From Bacteroidota bacterium (lineage in GTDB: Bacteria; Bacteroidota; Bacteroidia; Chitinophagales; Chitinophagaceae): 41,956 nucleotides of DNA. The number at the start of each line of letters is the position of its first letter. Position 1 is the first letter of the stretch. The notes under the pieces were generated by a model. It ran no database searches. It saw only the letters and a program-made list of their open reading frames with translations, and was not told the origin of the DNA. The position numbers were made by a program, and so were the translations under genes. Shown piece after piece: positions 34,906-41,956 of the stretch. The DNA lies in contig CANFXV010000019.1 in assembly GCA_947451115.1 (NCBI GenBank), forward strand, positions 1 to 41,956, read 5' to 3'.

Positions 34906-35532
34906 TTAAAAACTACTTGGTTTGATTTTATTTCTCAACCAAATGCTTAATTGAAAACTTAAGATAGCCGCGATGATACCACCAGCCAAATCAATCGGAA
35001 AATGTTGTCCTAAATAAACCCTAGAATAAGCACATAAAATGGCATAAATAGCAGCCATCCAAAATACTTTTTTAGTAGGGAAGAAATAAACGGTCAAAAA
35101 AAGCAAACTAAAAGCAGTGGCTGTATGACCCGAAGGGAAACTATTGTAAGTATGTAGTTCCACCCCAGCCACGGTATGTATTTTTTCTATAGGAATGCCA
35201 CTTGCAATGGGTCGGTTAACATCAGGCCAAATATAATTCTTAGGTATTTGTGTGAGCAGGGTGGAGGTCAAAAAATTAAGTAATATAAACACTAAATCCT
35301 TTTTAAACCAGCCAAAAACAATGATTAAATACGGAATCCAAATCCAGCCTTCGGCCAAGTAGGTCAATAGGCTAAAAAATTGATCTCCCAGCCATCCTAA
35401 ATTGGTATTCAAGCTCAAAAAAAGGTTTTCACGGCCAAGTAATAAACTCAAGCTAAAAAGCAGAACTGCCATGCCAAGTGAACCTATCTGGGCCTTGACA
35501 AATGGTAAGTGGATGCTTTTAAAAACAGACAT
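34906..35532 (-). CDS. PAP2-family membrane phosphatase
   Basis: This 208-residue integral membrane protein has about six membrane helices. The three PAP2 motifs are present: K-x8-RP (Lys98 to Arg107-Pro108, KNYIWPDVNRP), PSGHT (residues 133-137) and SRVYLGQHFPID (Arg171, His177, Asp181). The family dephosphorylates lipid phosphates such as phosphatidic acid or undecaprenyl pyrophosphate at the outer face of the inner membrane. I start at ATG 35532 rather than a longer in-frame reading from 35592, because a good TAnnTTTG box lies at 35557-35564 and would fall inside the longer form. It is divergent from uvrA and upstream of the phosphodiesterase gene. Confidence 0.92.
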   Translation of the reverse strand: MSVFKSIHLPFVKAQIGSLGMAVLLFSLSLLLGRENLFLSLNTNLGWLGDQFFSLLTYLAEGWIWIPYLIIVFGWFKKDLVFILLNFLTSTLLTQIPKNYIWPDVNRPIASGIPIEKIHTVAGVELHTYNSFPSGHTATAFSLLFLTVYFFPTKKVFWMAAIYAILCAYSRVYLGQHFPIDLAGGIIAAILSFQLSIWLRNKIKPSSF

Positions 35533-35556
35533 GGTGCTGTGGTGCTGATTAAGGTG

Positions 35557-35593
35557 CAAATTTACTAAATGTTTATTCTGCACACTCAACAAA
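35557..35593 (-). promoter_or_regulatory. Bacteroidota-type promoter of the PAP2 gene
   Basis: On the - strand, TAAATTTG (35564-35557) matches TAnnTTTG exactly. TTTGTTG (35593-35587) lies 22-25 bp upstream, slightly long for a -33 element. The box is 25 bp before ATG 35532. Confidence 0.5.
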
Positions 35594-35628
35594 TTATTTA
35601 AAAGGTTGTTATAACTTTAACCCCTTAG

Positions 35629-38469
35629 ATGAGCCAAATTAAAGAACATATTACCGTTATTGGTGCCCGTGAGCACAATTTGAAAAACTTTGACATTGTC
35701 ATCCCCAAAAACCAATTGGTGGTATTTACCGGGGTCAGCGGAAGCGGGAAATCATCCCTGGCCTTTGATACTCTTTACAACGAAGGTCAGCGCCGCTATA
35801 TGGAAAGCTTTAGCGCCTATGCTAGGCAGTTTATGGGCGAAATGGAACGCCCCGATGTGGACCAAATTACGGGTTTGTCCCCGGTGATTGCCATTGAGCA
35901 AAAAACAACCAATAAAAACCCAAGGTCTACCGTTGGAACCGTGACTGAATTGTATGATTTTTTAAGGTTATTGTATGCGCGTATAGGAAAGGCCTATAGT
36001 TACAATACGGGTAAGCCCATGGTGAAGTTTTCTGAAGCAGAAATTATTCAAAATATTTTCACTCAGTTTAAGGACAAAAAAATTAATTTATTGGCACCCG
36101 TGGTGCGTGGCCGAAAAGGACATTACCGAGAATTATTTGAAGAAATCAGAAAAAAAGGTTTTGTAAAAGCAAGGGTAGATGGAGAGATTGTCGAATTAAA
36201 ACCTAAATATCAAGTAGATCGCTATAAAATTCATGACATAGAAATTGTGATTGACCGTATGCCCGTCACAGATGCAATGAAAATACGATTGGGAGAGAGT
36301 GTTGCCCAATGTTTGAAAATGGGCAAGGACTTACTGTTTGTTTTAGAAGAAGGTAAAACAAAACTGGTTCAATATTCCAAACAATTAATGTGTGAGACTA
36401 CTGGTTTAAGTTATGAAGAACCTTCGCCCAATAGTTTTTCATTTAATTCACCCTATGGCGCCTGCCCTAATTGTAAGGGATTGGGCAATGTCTATGCCAT
36501 TGATATGAATTTACTTTTGCAGGATCATTCCTTGAGTATTAATGAAGGGGCCATTCATCCTTTGGGAGAAGCAAGAGAAGCCAGTGTATTTAATCAAATC
36601 AAATTATTCGCTAGAAAGCATAAAATTAATTTAGACAAAGCCATTCAAGATTTATCTAAAGAACATTTAGATTTGATTTTATTCGGAGATAAAAATATTT
36701 CTTCTACTTTGGATATGGACTTGAACGATGAGAATATTCCCAATGAATATACCGGAAGCTATGAAGGCATTGTGCCCATGATGAAAAGATGGTTTACTTC
36801 TTCACAAAGCACCGATCATTTAAAAGCCTGGGTAGAAGGCTACATGGAACTCAATACTTGCCCTACTTGCGAGGGGGCAAGATTAAGAAAAGAAAGCTTG
36901 TGGTTTAAAGTGAATGAAAAAAACATTGCGGCCTTAAACGATATGCATTTGGATGCATTACAGGAATGGTTTAAAAAATTACCTGCTCAATTAGATAAAA
37001 AAGATACACAAATTGCAAGTGGTATTTTAAAAGAAATTGATGACCGTATTTCTTTTTTAATGAATGTGGGTTTGTCTTATTTGTCTTTAAGCAGACCTTC
37101 TAAATCCCTGAGTGGGGGAGAGTCTCAAAGAATTCGCTTGGCTACGCAAATTGGTTCGCAATTACAAGGCATTACTTATATATTGGATGAACCTTCTATT
37201 GGACTTCACCAACGCGATAACCAAAGATTAATTACAGCATTGAAACAATTACGTGATATTGGTAACACTGTTTTAGTAGTAGAACATGATAAGGACATTA
37301 TGATGGCTGCCGATTATTTAGTGGACATTGGTCCCAAGGCGGGCATTCATGGCGGACATATTGTAGCAGAAGGCACACCCCAAGAAATTATTAAATTAAA
37401 ATCGGATACTGCACTTTTTTTAGCAGGCAAGAAATTTATTGAGATTCCTGCAGAAAGAAGAAAAGGCAATGGGCTAAGTATTAATATTAAAGGAGCGATG
37501 GGCAACACTTTACAAAAAGTGAATTGTAATTTTCCTTTGGGCACTTTCACCGTAGTAACAGGGGTGAGTGGCAGTGGAAAATCAACCTTGATTAACGAAA
37601 CCTTGTATCCAATTTTATCGCAGTTCTGTTACCATAGCAAAACCAAACCCATGGCTTATGCTAAGGTGACTGGTTTGGAAAATATTGATAAAGTCATTGA
37701 GATAGATCAGTCGCCCATTGGCAGAACGCCTCGAAGCAATCCTGCCACTTATTGTGGATTTTTTACCGATATCAGAACTTTGTTTGCTTCAGTGCCCGAA
37801 GCAAAAATCAGAGGTTATCAAGCAGGTCGTTTTTCCTTCAATGTAAAAAGTGGTCGCTGCGAAGTATGTGAAGGTGGGGGAATGCGTGTAATTGAAATGA
37901 ATTTCTTGCCCGATGTATATGTGCACTGTGAAAAATGTGGAGGCAAAAGATACAACCGCGAAACTTTAGAAATCAGGTACAAAGGAAAATCTATTAGTGA
38001 TGTATTAAACATGACCGTAGAAGAAGCTTGTGAATTTTTTCAAGCAGTCCCTTTTATTTACAGAAAATTAAAAGTGTTAAATGAAGTAGGTTTGGGCTAT
38101 ATTACTTTAGGACAATCGGCTGTGACCTTAAGTGGGGGCGAAGCACAGCGTGTTAAGTTAGCGACTGAACTTGGTAAAAAAGATACGGGTAAAACATTTT
38201 ATATTTTAGATGAGCCTACTACTGGATTACATTTTCAAGACATTCAATTGTTGATTGGCGTATTGAACCGTTTGGTAGATAGAGGCAATACTGTTTTAGT
38301 GATTGAGCACAATATGGATGTGATTAAGGTTGCCGATCATATTATTGACCTAGGCCCAGAAGGGGGCAGTGGTGGTGGATTAATTCAGTTTGAAGGTACG
38401 CCCGAAGAAATGATTAAAAAATCAAAAACACATACCGCTAAATTCTTGGCACTAGAAATGAAGGGCTAG
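35629..38469 (+). CDS. uvrA: Excinuclease ABC subunit A
   Basis: This 946-residue cytoplasmic UvrA is the damage-recognition ATPase of nucleotide excision repair, acting as a dimer with UvrB. Both ABC modules are complete: Walker A GVSGSGKS at about residues 35-42 and 645-652, signature LSGGESQRIRLATQ and LSGGEAQRVKLATE, and Walker B YILDEPSIGLHQ and YILDEPTTGLHF. Zinc-binding Cys pairs are seen (CPNCKGLG, CPTCEGAR, CEVCEGGG, CEKCGGKRY). Length and order are standard. It stands alone on the + strand, and its stop overlaps the stop of the convergent acetyltransferase gene by 4 bp. No SOS box is recognised in the 96-bp upstream gap. Confidence 0.98.
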   Translation: MSQIKEHITVIGAREHNLKNFDIVIPKNQLVVFTGVSGSGKSSLAFDTLYNEGQRRYMESFSAYARQFMGEMERPDVDQITGLSPVIAIEQKTTNKNPRSTVGTVTELYDFLRLLYARIGKAYSYNTGKPMVKFSEAEIIQNIFTQFKDKKINLLAPVVRGRKGHYRELFEEIRKKGFVKARVDGEIVELKPKYQVDRYKIHDIEIVIDRMPVTDAMKIRLGESVAQCLKMGKDLLFVLEEGKTKLVQYSKQLMCETTGLSYEEPSPNSFSFNSPYGACPNCKGLGNVYAIDMNLLLQDHSLSINEGAIHPLGEAREASVFNQIKLFARKHKINLDKAIQDLSKEHLDLILFGDKNISSTLDMDLNDENIPNEYTGSYEGIVPMMKRWFTSSQSTDHLKAWVEGYMELNTCPTCEGARLRKESLWFKVNEKNIAALNDMHLDALQEWFKKLPAQLDKKDTQIASGILKEIDDRISFLMNVGLSYLSLSRPSKSLSGGESQRIRLATQIGSQLQGITYILDEPSIGLHQRDNQRLITALKQLRDIGNTVLVVEHDKDIMMAADYLVDIGPKAGIHGGHIVAEGTPQEIIKLKSDTALFLAGKKFIEIPAERRKGNGLSINIKGAMGNTLQKVNCNFPLGTFTVVTGVSGSGKSTLINETLYPILSQFCYHSKTKPMAYAKVTGLENIDKVIEIDQSPIGRTPRSNPATYCGFFTDIRTLFASVPEAKIRGYQAGRFSFNVKSGRCEVCEGGGMRVIEMNFLPDVYVHCEKCGGKRYNRETLEIRYKGKSISDVLNMTVEEACEFFQAVPFIYRKLKVLNEVGLGYITLGQSAVTLSGGEAQRVKLATELGKKDTGKTFYILDEPTTGLHFQDIQLLIGVLNRLVDRGNTVLVIEHNMDVIKVADHIIDLGPEGGSGGGLIQFEGTPEEMIKKSKTHTAKFLALEMKG

Positions 38470-38927
38470 GCGCGAATCATGGGAATGTGATCAATGCCAT
38501 CTTCATCATAAACCTCACCAGACTGCTCAAATCCAAAATCGCTGTAAAATTTTTTCAAATACAATTGAGCCCCAATTTTTATTGGACCTTTGCTAAATAA
38601 TCTTTCACATTCTTTGATCGAATAGTTCATTAAGTCTTTGCCTGCGCCTGTTCTTCTATGTTTTTGGGCTGTGACTACTCTGCCAATACTTTGATAGCCA
38701 TCATACATGATGTCTTTTTCAAACAATCGGGTAGTGGCTACTAACTCATTCCCAATATAGCCAAGGGTATGCAATGCTTTTTGGTCATTGTTGTCTAGGT
38801 CTAAAAACACACAATTTTGTTCTACCACAAAAACTTCACTTCTTAATCTCAATAAATCATACAATTCTACTGAATTAAGTTCATTAAATTTTTTGGTTTG
38901 CCATTGAATGGTATTGGATGTAATCAT
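38466..38927 (-). CDS. GNAT acetyltransferase, ElaA family
   Basis: This 153-residue protein matches ElaA-type GNAT proteins: LYDLLRLRSEVFVVEQNCVF near the start, then LDLDNNDQKALHTLGY, IGRVVTAQKHRRTGAGKDLM (the acetyl-CoA pyrophosphate loop, QKHRRTGAG), IGAQLYLKKFYSDFGF and EVYDEDGIDHIPM at the end. These follow E. coli ElaA closely. The substrate is unknown. It is the last gene of a - strand group with rarA (46 bp upstream), and its 3' end overlaps uvrA by 4 bp in a convergent arrangement. Confidence 0.93.
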   Translation of the reverse strand: MITSNTIQWQTKKFNELNSVELYDLLRLRSEVFVVEQNCVFLDLDNNDQKALHTLGYIGNELVATTRLFEKDIMYDGYQSIGRVVTAQKHRRTGAGKDLMNYSIKECERLFSKGPIKIGAQLYLKKFYSDFGFEQSGEVYDEDGIDHIPMIRA

Positions 38928-38973
38928 AAATCAAAAATAGGGATAAAATAAATAAGCTAGCTTTTATAAATGT

Positions 38974-40254
38974 TTAATAACCATATTTGCCTTTCCAACG
39001 CTCTTGTAAAAACTTTTTTATTTCTTGTTCGCGTGTATTTTGCTGAGGCTGATACAAGGCTGTATTGACTATTGTATCTGGTAGGTATTCTTGCGTTATG
39101 AAATTATTTTCTCCTTTATGGGAATACTGATAGTTTTTACCATAGGATAAATCTTTCATCAATTTAGTAGGTGCATTGCGTAAATGAAGTGGCACAGGTA
39201 AATTACCTGTTTTGTCTACTAGTGCAAGACCATTACTTATTGCTTCATAAGAGGCATTGCTTTTAGGGGAGCTGGCCAAATAAATAGCACATTGTGACAA
39301 TATAATTCTGGATTCAGGGTAACCAATTTTATTCACCGCATCAAAACAGGCATTGGCCAATAAAAATGCATTGGGATTGGCATTGCCAATATCCTCGCTA
39401 GAAAAAATCAACATTCTTCTTGCGATAAATTTTACGTCTTCTCCGCCTGCAATCATTCTTGACAACCAATAAACGGCGCCATTAGGATCCGAGCCGCGCA
39501 TACTTTTAATGAAAGCAGAGATGATATCATAATGCTGTTCTCCATTTTTATCATAGAGCGCAATATTGGTTTGTGCCACTTCCATCACCCATTCATTGGT
39601 AATGACCAAGGGCTTACCCGATTTTTCAATATCGATTAAGGCTTCTACGGAGAGTTCCAAAAGGTTCAATAATTTTCGGCCATCTCCCCCCGACAATTGC
39701 AACAAAGCAGCCGTTTCTTTTAATTCAATTTTTTGCCCTTTAAATAATTCATCTTTCTCCATGGCCTGATGAATTAATTTCAACAATGCTTTTTCATCTA
39801 GGGCTTTTAAAATAAATACTTGACATCTGCTGAGCAAGGCACTGTTCACTTCAAAACTTGGGTTTTCTGTAGTAGCACCAATTAAAGTAATGGTCCCTTT
39901 TTCTACCGCACCTAATAATGCATCTTGTTGTCCTTTATTGAACCGATGAATTTCATCAATAAATAAAATAGCGCTGGTTTTAGTTTTTGCCTCCTCAATC
40001 ACTTCTCTTAATTCCTTCACTCCGCTACTAATGGCACTTAACTGATAATAGGCGCTGTTAAAAGTAGTAGCGATTATATTAGCCAAAGTGGTTTTGCCCA
40101 CTCCAGGAGGACCCCATAAAATCATCGAAGGCACCTTGCCCTTGGCAATGGCTTTTTGCAATACACTGTCCTGGCTGGAAAGATGTTCTTGTCCCACTAA
40201 ATCTGATAGGGTTTGTGGACGTAATCTTTCGGCTAAGGGTATGGAATGGTTCAT
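38974..40254 (-). CDS. rarA: Replication-associated recombination protein A (AAA+ ATPase)
   Basis: This 426-residue RarA/MgsA/WRNIP1-family ATPase acts as a tetramer at stalled replication forks with SSB. The N-terminal part, [20 protein letters not shown], is characteristic. Walker A is GPPGVGKT at about residues 48-55, Walker [11 protein letters not shown] with Asp100 and Glu101, and sensor 1 is in [14 protein letters not shown]. The C-terminal tetramerisation region is present ([36 protein letters not shown]). Length is normal. It is preceded by the small membrane-protein gene (31 bp) and followed by the acetyltransferase gene, probably in one transcript from aspS. Confidence 0.96.
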   Translation of the reverse strand: MNHSIPLAERLRPQTLSDLVGQEHLSSQDSVLQKAIAKGKVPSMILWGPPGVGKTTLANIIATTFNSAYYQLSAISSGVKELREVIEEAKTKTSAILFIDEIHRFNKGQQDALLGAVEKGTITLIGATTENPSFEVNSALLSRCQVFILKALDEKALLKLIHQAMEKDELFKGQKIELKETAALLQLSGGDGRKLLNLLELSVEALIDIEKSGKPLVITNEWVMEVAQTNIALYDKNGEQHYDIISAFIKSMRGSDPNGAVYWLSRMIAGGEDVKFIARRMLIFSSEDIGNANPNAFLLANACFDAVNKIGYPESRIILSQCAIYLASSPKSNASYEAISNGLALVDKTGNLPVPLHLRNAPTKLMKDLSYGKNYQYSHKGENNFITQEYLPDTIVNTALYQPQQNTREQEIKKFLQERWKGKYGY

Positions 40255-40285
40255 CTAGTTAAAGATACAAAATCTTAAAACCATT

Positions 40286-40789
40286 TTATTCAAATAAATG
40301 CGGGGATTCTTTTACCAATTTTAGGGTAGTTCTAATGTGCACAATACCAATAATGCCAGTAATTAATAAAAATACGGACACCCCTTTTAAGATAGATAAA
40401 ACCAAGGCATTGGTAATTTCTTTGGGCATACCTGGTTGTTGTGTTAAAAATTCATCAATAAACTTGAGCAAAACCGCATCGGTAGAAACCAATACACTGA
40501 TAGAATTCACAAAAAACAAACTGCATAAGAAGAAACTTACGTAGGCGTTTACTTTAATAAAATCTTTCAATTTTTTGGTTTGCACTATTTCTCTTTCAAT
40601 CCCAAATTTTAAAAATTTAAAACTGGCAAAAGTATAAATCACCAAACAAGCCACAATAAAGACCATAATAAGTGCACTAGGATTGGCCAAGGAAGATAAT
40701 AATATGATGACGTCTAAAAATGCAAAAAACAAAGCAATAGGTATTAAGCAATAACTAAGTACGATGTATAGCTTTAAATTTTTTGGCAT
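40286..40789 (-). CDS. Hypothetical four-helix membrane protein
   Basis: This 167-residue protein has no recognised family. Four hydrophobic segments are clear: residues about 7-32 (YIVLSYCLIPIALFFAFLDV), 36-60, about 82-105 and 135-155 (ILKGVSVFLLITGIIGIVHI). It has no signal peptide beyond the first helix and no conserved charged residue inside the helices. It lies 25 bp after aspS and 31 bp before rarA on the same strand, so it is likely in that operon. Small proteins of this kind resemble DUF2975-type membrane proteins in size, but I cannot confirm that. Confidence 0.65.
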   Translation of the reverse strand: MPKNLKLYIVLSYCLIPIALFFAFLDVIILLSSLANPSALIMVFIVACLVIYTFASFKFLKFGIEREIVQTKKLKDFIKVNAYVSFFLCSLFFVNSISVLVSTDAVLLKFIDEFLTQQPGMPKEITNALVLSILKGVSVFLLITGIIGIVHIRTTLKLVKESPHLFE

Positions 40790-40814
40790 AATTGTTTGAT
40801 GTTTTTAAATTGAT

Positions 40815-41956
40815 TTATTTCAAATTCAATTTAATCTGCAATTCTTCAAATTGTTTGGCATCAATGGTGCTAGGGGCATCCAGCATTACATCACGGCCGC
40901 TATTGTTTTTAGGAAAAGCAATAAAGTCACGAATACTTTCGCTACCACCTAATAAAGCACATAAACGGTCAAAACCAAAGGCAATACCACCATGTGGAGG
41001 CGCACCGTATTCAAAGGCGCCCAATAAAAATCCAAATTTATGTTGCGCTTCCTCTGGACTCATGCCTAGTGCTGCAAACATTTTTTCTTGAAGGGCTCTT
41101 TGGAAAATTCTGATAGAACCTCCACCAATTTCATTGCCATTCAAAACCATATCATAAGCATTGGCTTTAATGCCTGCATAAGGATGCTCTAAATATTTAG
41201 CAGCGTCTTTAATTTCTGGTGAATTGTCAATCATAATTGCTATATGATCTGGCTTAGGAGAAGTGAATGGATGATGTCTTGCTACCCAACGGTTGCCTTC
41301 TTCATCATATTCAAATAAAGGGAAGTCCAATACCCATAACAATTTGAATTCATCTTCTTTTCTAAAGCCTAATTGCTTGCCTAATTCTAATCTTAATTCA
41401 CTCACTGCTTTACGCGTTCTTTCTTCAGGTCCTGCTAGTATTAAAATTAAGTCACCCGCCTTTGCATTAGAAGCAGCGGCAATGGCTTTTAATTTATCTT
41501 CTGTATAAAATTTGTCTACACTACTTTTAAAACTGCCATCGGCATTGCATTTAATAAATACCATACCCTTCATACCAATTTGCGGACGCTTCACCCACTC
41601 GGTCAATTCATCGGTTTGTTTGCGTGAGTATTCACTGCATCCAGGAACTGCAATGGCAATTACGGTTTCTGCTTCGTCAAACACTTTAAAGTCGGCACCA
41701 TTAATCAGGGCAGCTTTATCTTGCTTCTCCGCATATACATGCGCAGGCTTTTTTAAATTGCATAATTCCATACCAAAACGAATATCTGGTTTGTCATTAC
41801 CATACTGCCACATAGCATCTTCCCAAGTCATTCTTTGAACGGTCTCGGTGTAATCAATATTCTTAACGTCTTTAAATATGCTTTTAATTAAACCTTCAAA
41901 CATATTTAAGATATCTTCTTGTTCTACAAAACTCATTTCACAGTCTATCTGTGTAA
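40815..41956 (-). CDS. aspS: Aspartyl-tRNA synthetase, 5' end missing at window edge
   Basis: The open frame continues to the right edge: before the internal Met at 41936 it reads TQIDCE, so the Met of MSFVEQED is not the start. Visible are the end of the catalytic domain after motif 2 ([14 protein letters not shown]), the bacterial-type GAD insertion (about 65-200 of the visible part, [15 protein letters not shown] and MKGMVFIKC), and motif 3 ([14 protein letters not shown]) with the closing [17 protein letters not shown]. About 380 of some 590 residues are present; the anticodon-binding OB domain and motif 1 lie outside. The enzyme charges tRNA-Asp. It seems to head the - strand group aspS, small membrane protein, rarA, acetyltransferase. 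Confidence 0.97.
   Translation of the reverse strand, partial: TQIDCEMSFVEQEDILNMFEGLIKSIFKDVKNIDYTETVQRMTWEDAMWQYGNDKPDIRFGMELCNLKKPAHVYAEKQDKAALINGADFKVFDEAETVIAIAVPGCSEYSRKQTDELTEWVKRPQIGMKGMVFIKCNADGSFKSSVDKFYTEDKLKAIAAASNAKAGDLILILAGPEERTRKAVSELRLELGKQLGFRKEDEFKLLWVLDFPLFEYDEEGNRWVARHHPFTSPKPDHIAIMIDNSPEIKDAAKYLEHPYAGIKANAYDMVLNGNEIGGGSIRIFQRALQEKMFAALGMSPEEAQHKFGFLLGAFEYGAPPHGGIAFGFDRLCALLGGSESIRDFIAFPKNNSGRDVMLDAPSTIDAKQFEELQIKLNLK

Noticed and set aside
35533..35592. Longer PAP2 protein starting at 35592
   Set aside because: The added 20 residues are polar and unlike the family, and the best promoter box would fall inside the coding region.
41900..41936. Met at 41936 as the start of aspS
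   Set aside because: The frame is open beyond it with conserved AspRS text (QIDCE) directly before; the gene is cut by the window edge.

Overview
The window looks like a chromosome segment of a Bacteroidota bacterium, probably Chitinophagaceae or a close relative. It is AT-rich, has weak Shine-Dalgarno sites and A-rich leaders, shows TAnnTTTG-type promoter boxes, and encodes type IX secretion (T9SS) and gliding-type proteins (GldL, GldM, PorG-like barrel, T9SS C-terminal sorting domain). The genus is a guess; no 16S or other marker is present.

Region 1 (1 to about 4509) is the right end of an integrative element. It carries an excisionase-like HTH protein, a small partner, three genes of unknown function (one a probable zinc-ribbon protein), a 73-bp direct repeat pair and a tyrosine integrase. 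It ends at what looks like the 3' end of a tRNA gene (4492-4509), followed by a strong hairpin terminator. I read this as the distal att copy left when the element inserted into a tRNA gene lying left of the window.

Region 2 (4510-5072) has no gene. It holds the terminator, a second hairpin, and a cluster of short CGAAGYG-containing repeats with AT palindromes.

Region 3 (5073-31143) is the striking part: 14 genes on the + strand with gaps of 1 to 74 bp, so probably one operon of about 26 kb. It encodes, in order, a small AraC-type HTH protein, a GldL-like and a GldM-like protein (the two parts of the proton-driven motor of T9SS and gliding), a beta-helix protein fused to a PorG/DUF6089-like outer-membrane barrel, a lipoprotein, a mini-protein that is almost only a T9SS sorting domain, two huge fibre-like proteins built from phage-tail-fibre-type repeats but with signal peptides, a LamG-like lectin, three tandem SUMF1/FGE-fold paralogues (the fold of GldK and GldJ), a 1071-residue Ig/MBG-repeat surface protein and a small exported protein. 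My inference is a second, dedicated GldLM-powered envelope machine that exports, anchors or moves its own surface fibres. I cannot match this exact combination to a named system.

Region 4 (31175-41956) is ordinary chromosome: GH20 hexosaminidase, an orphan NarL-type response regulator, a nucleotide pyrophosphatase/phosphodiesterase family protein and a PAP2 phosphatase, all on the - strand; then uvrA on the + strand; then a - strand group of an ElaA-type acetyltransferase, rarA, a small membrane protein and aspS, whose 5' part runs off the right edge.
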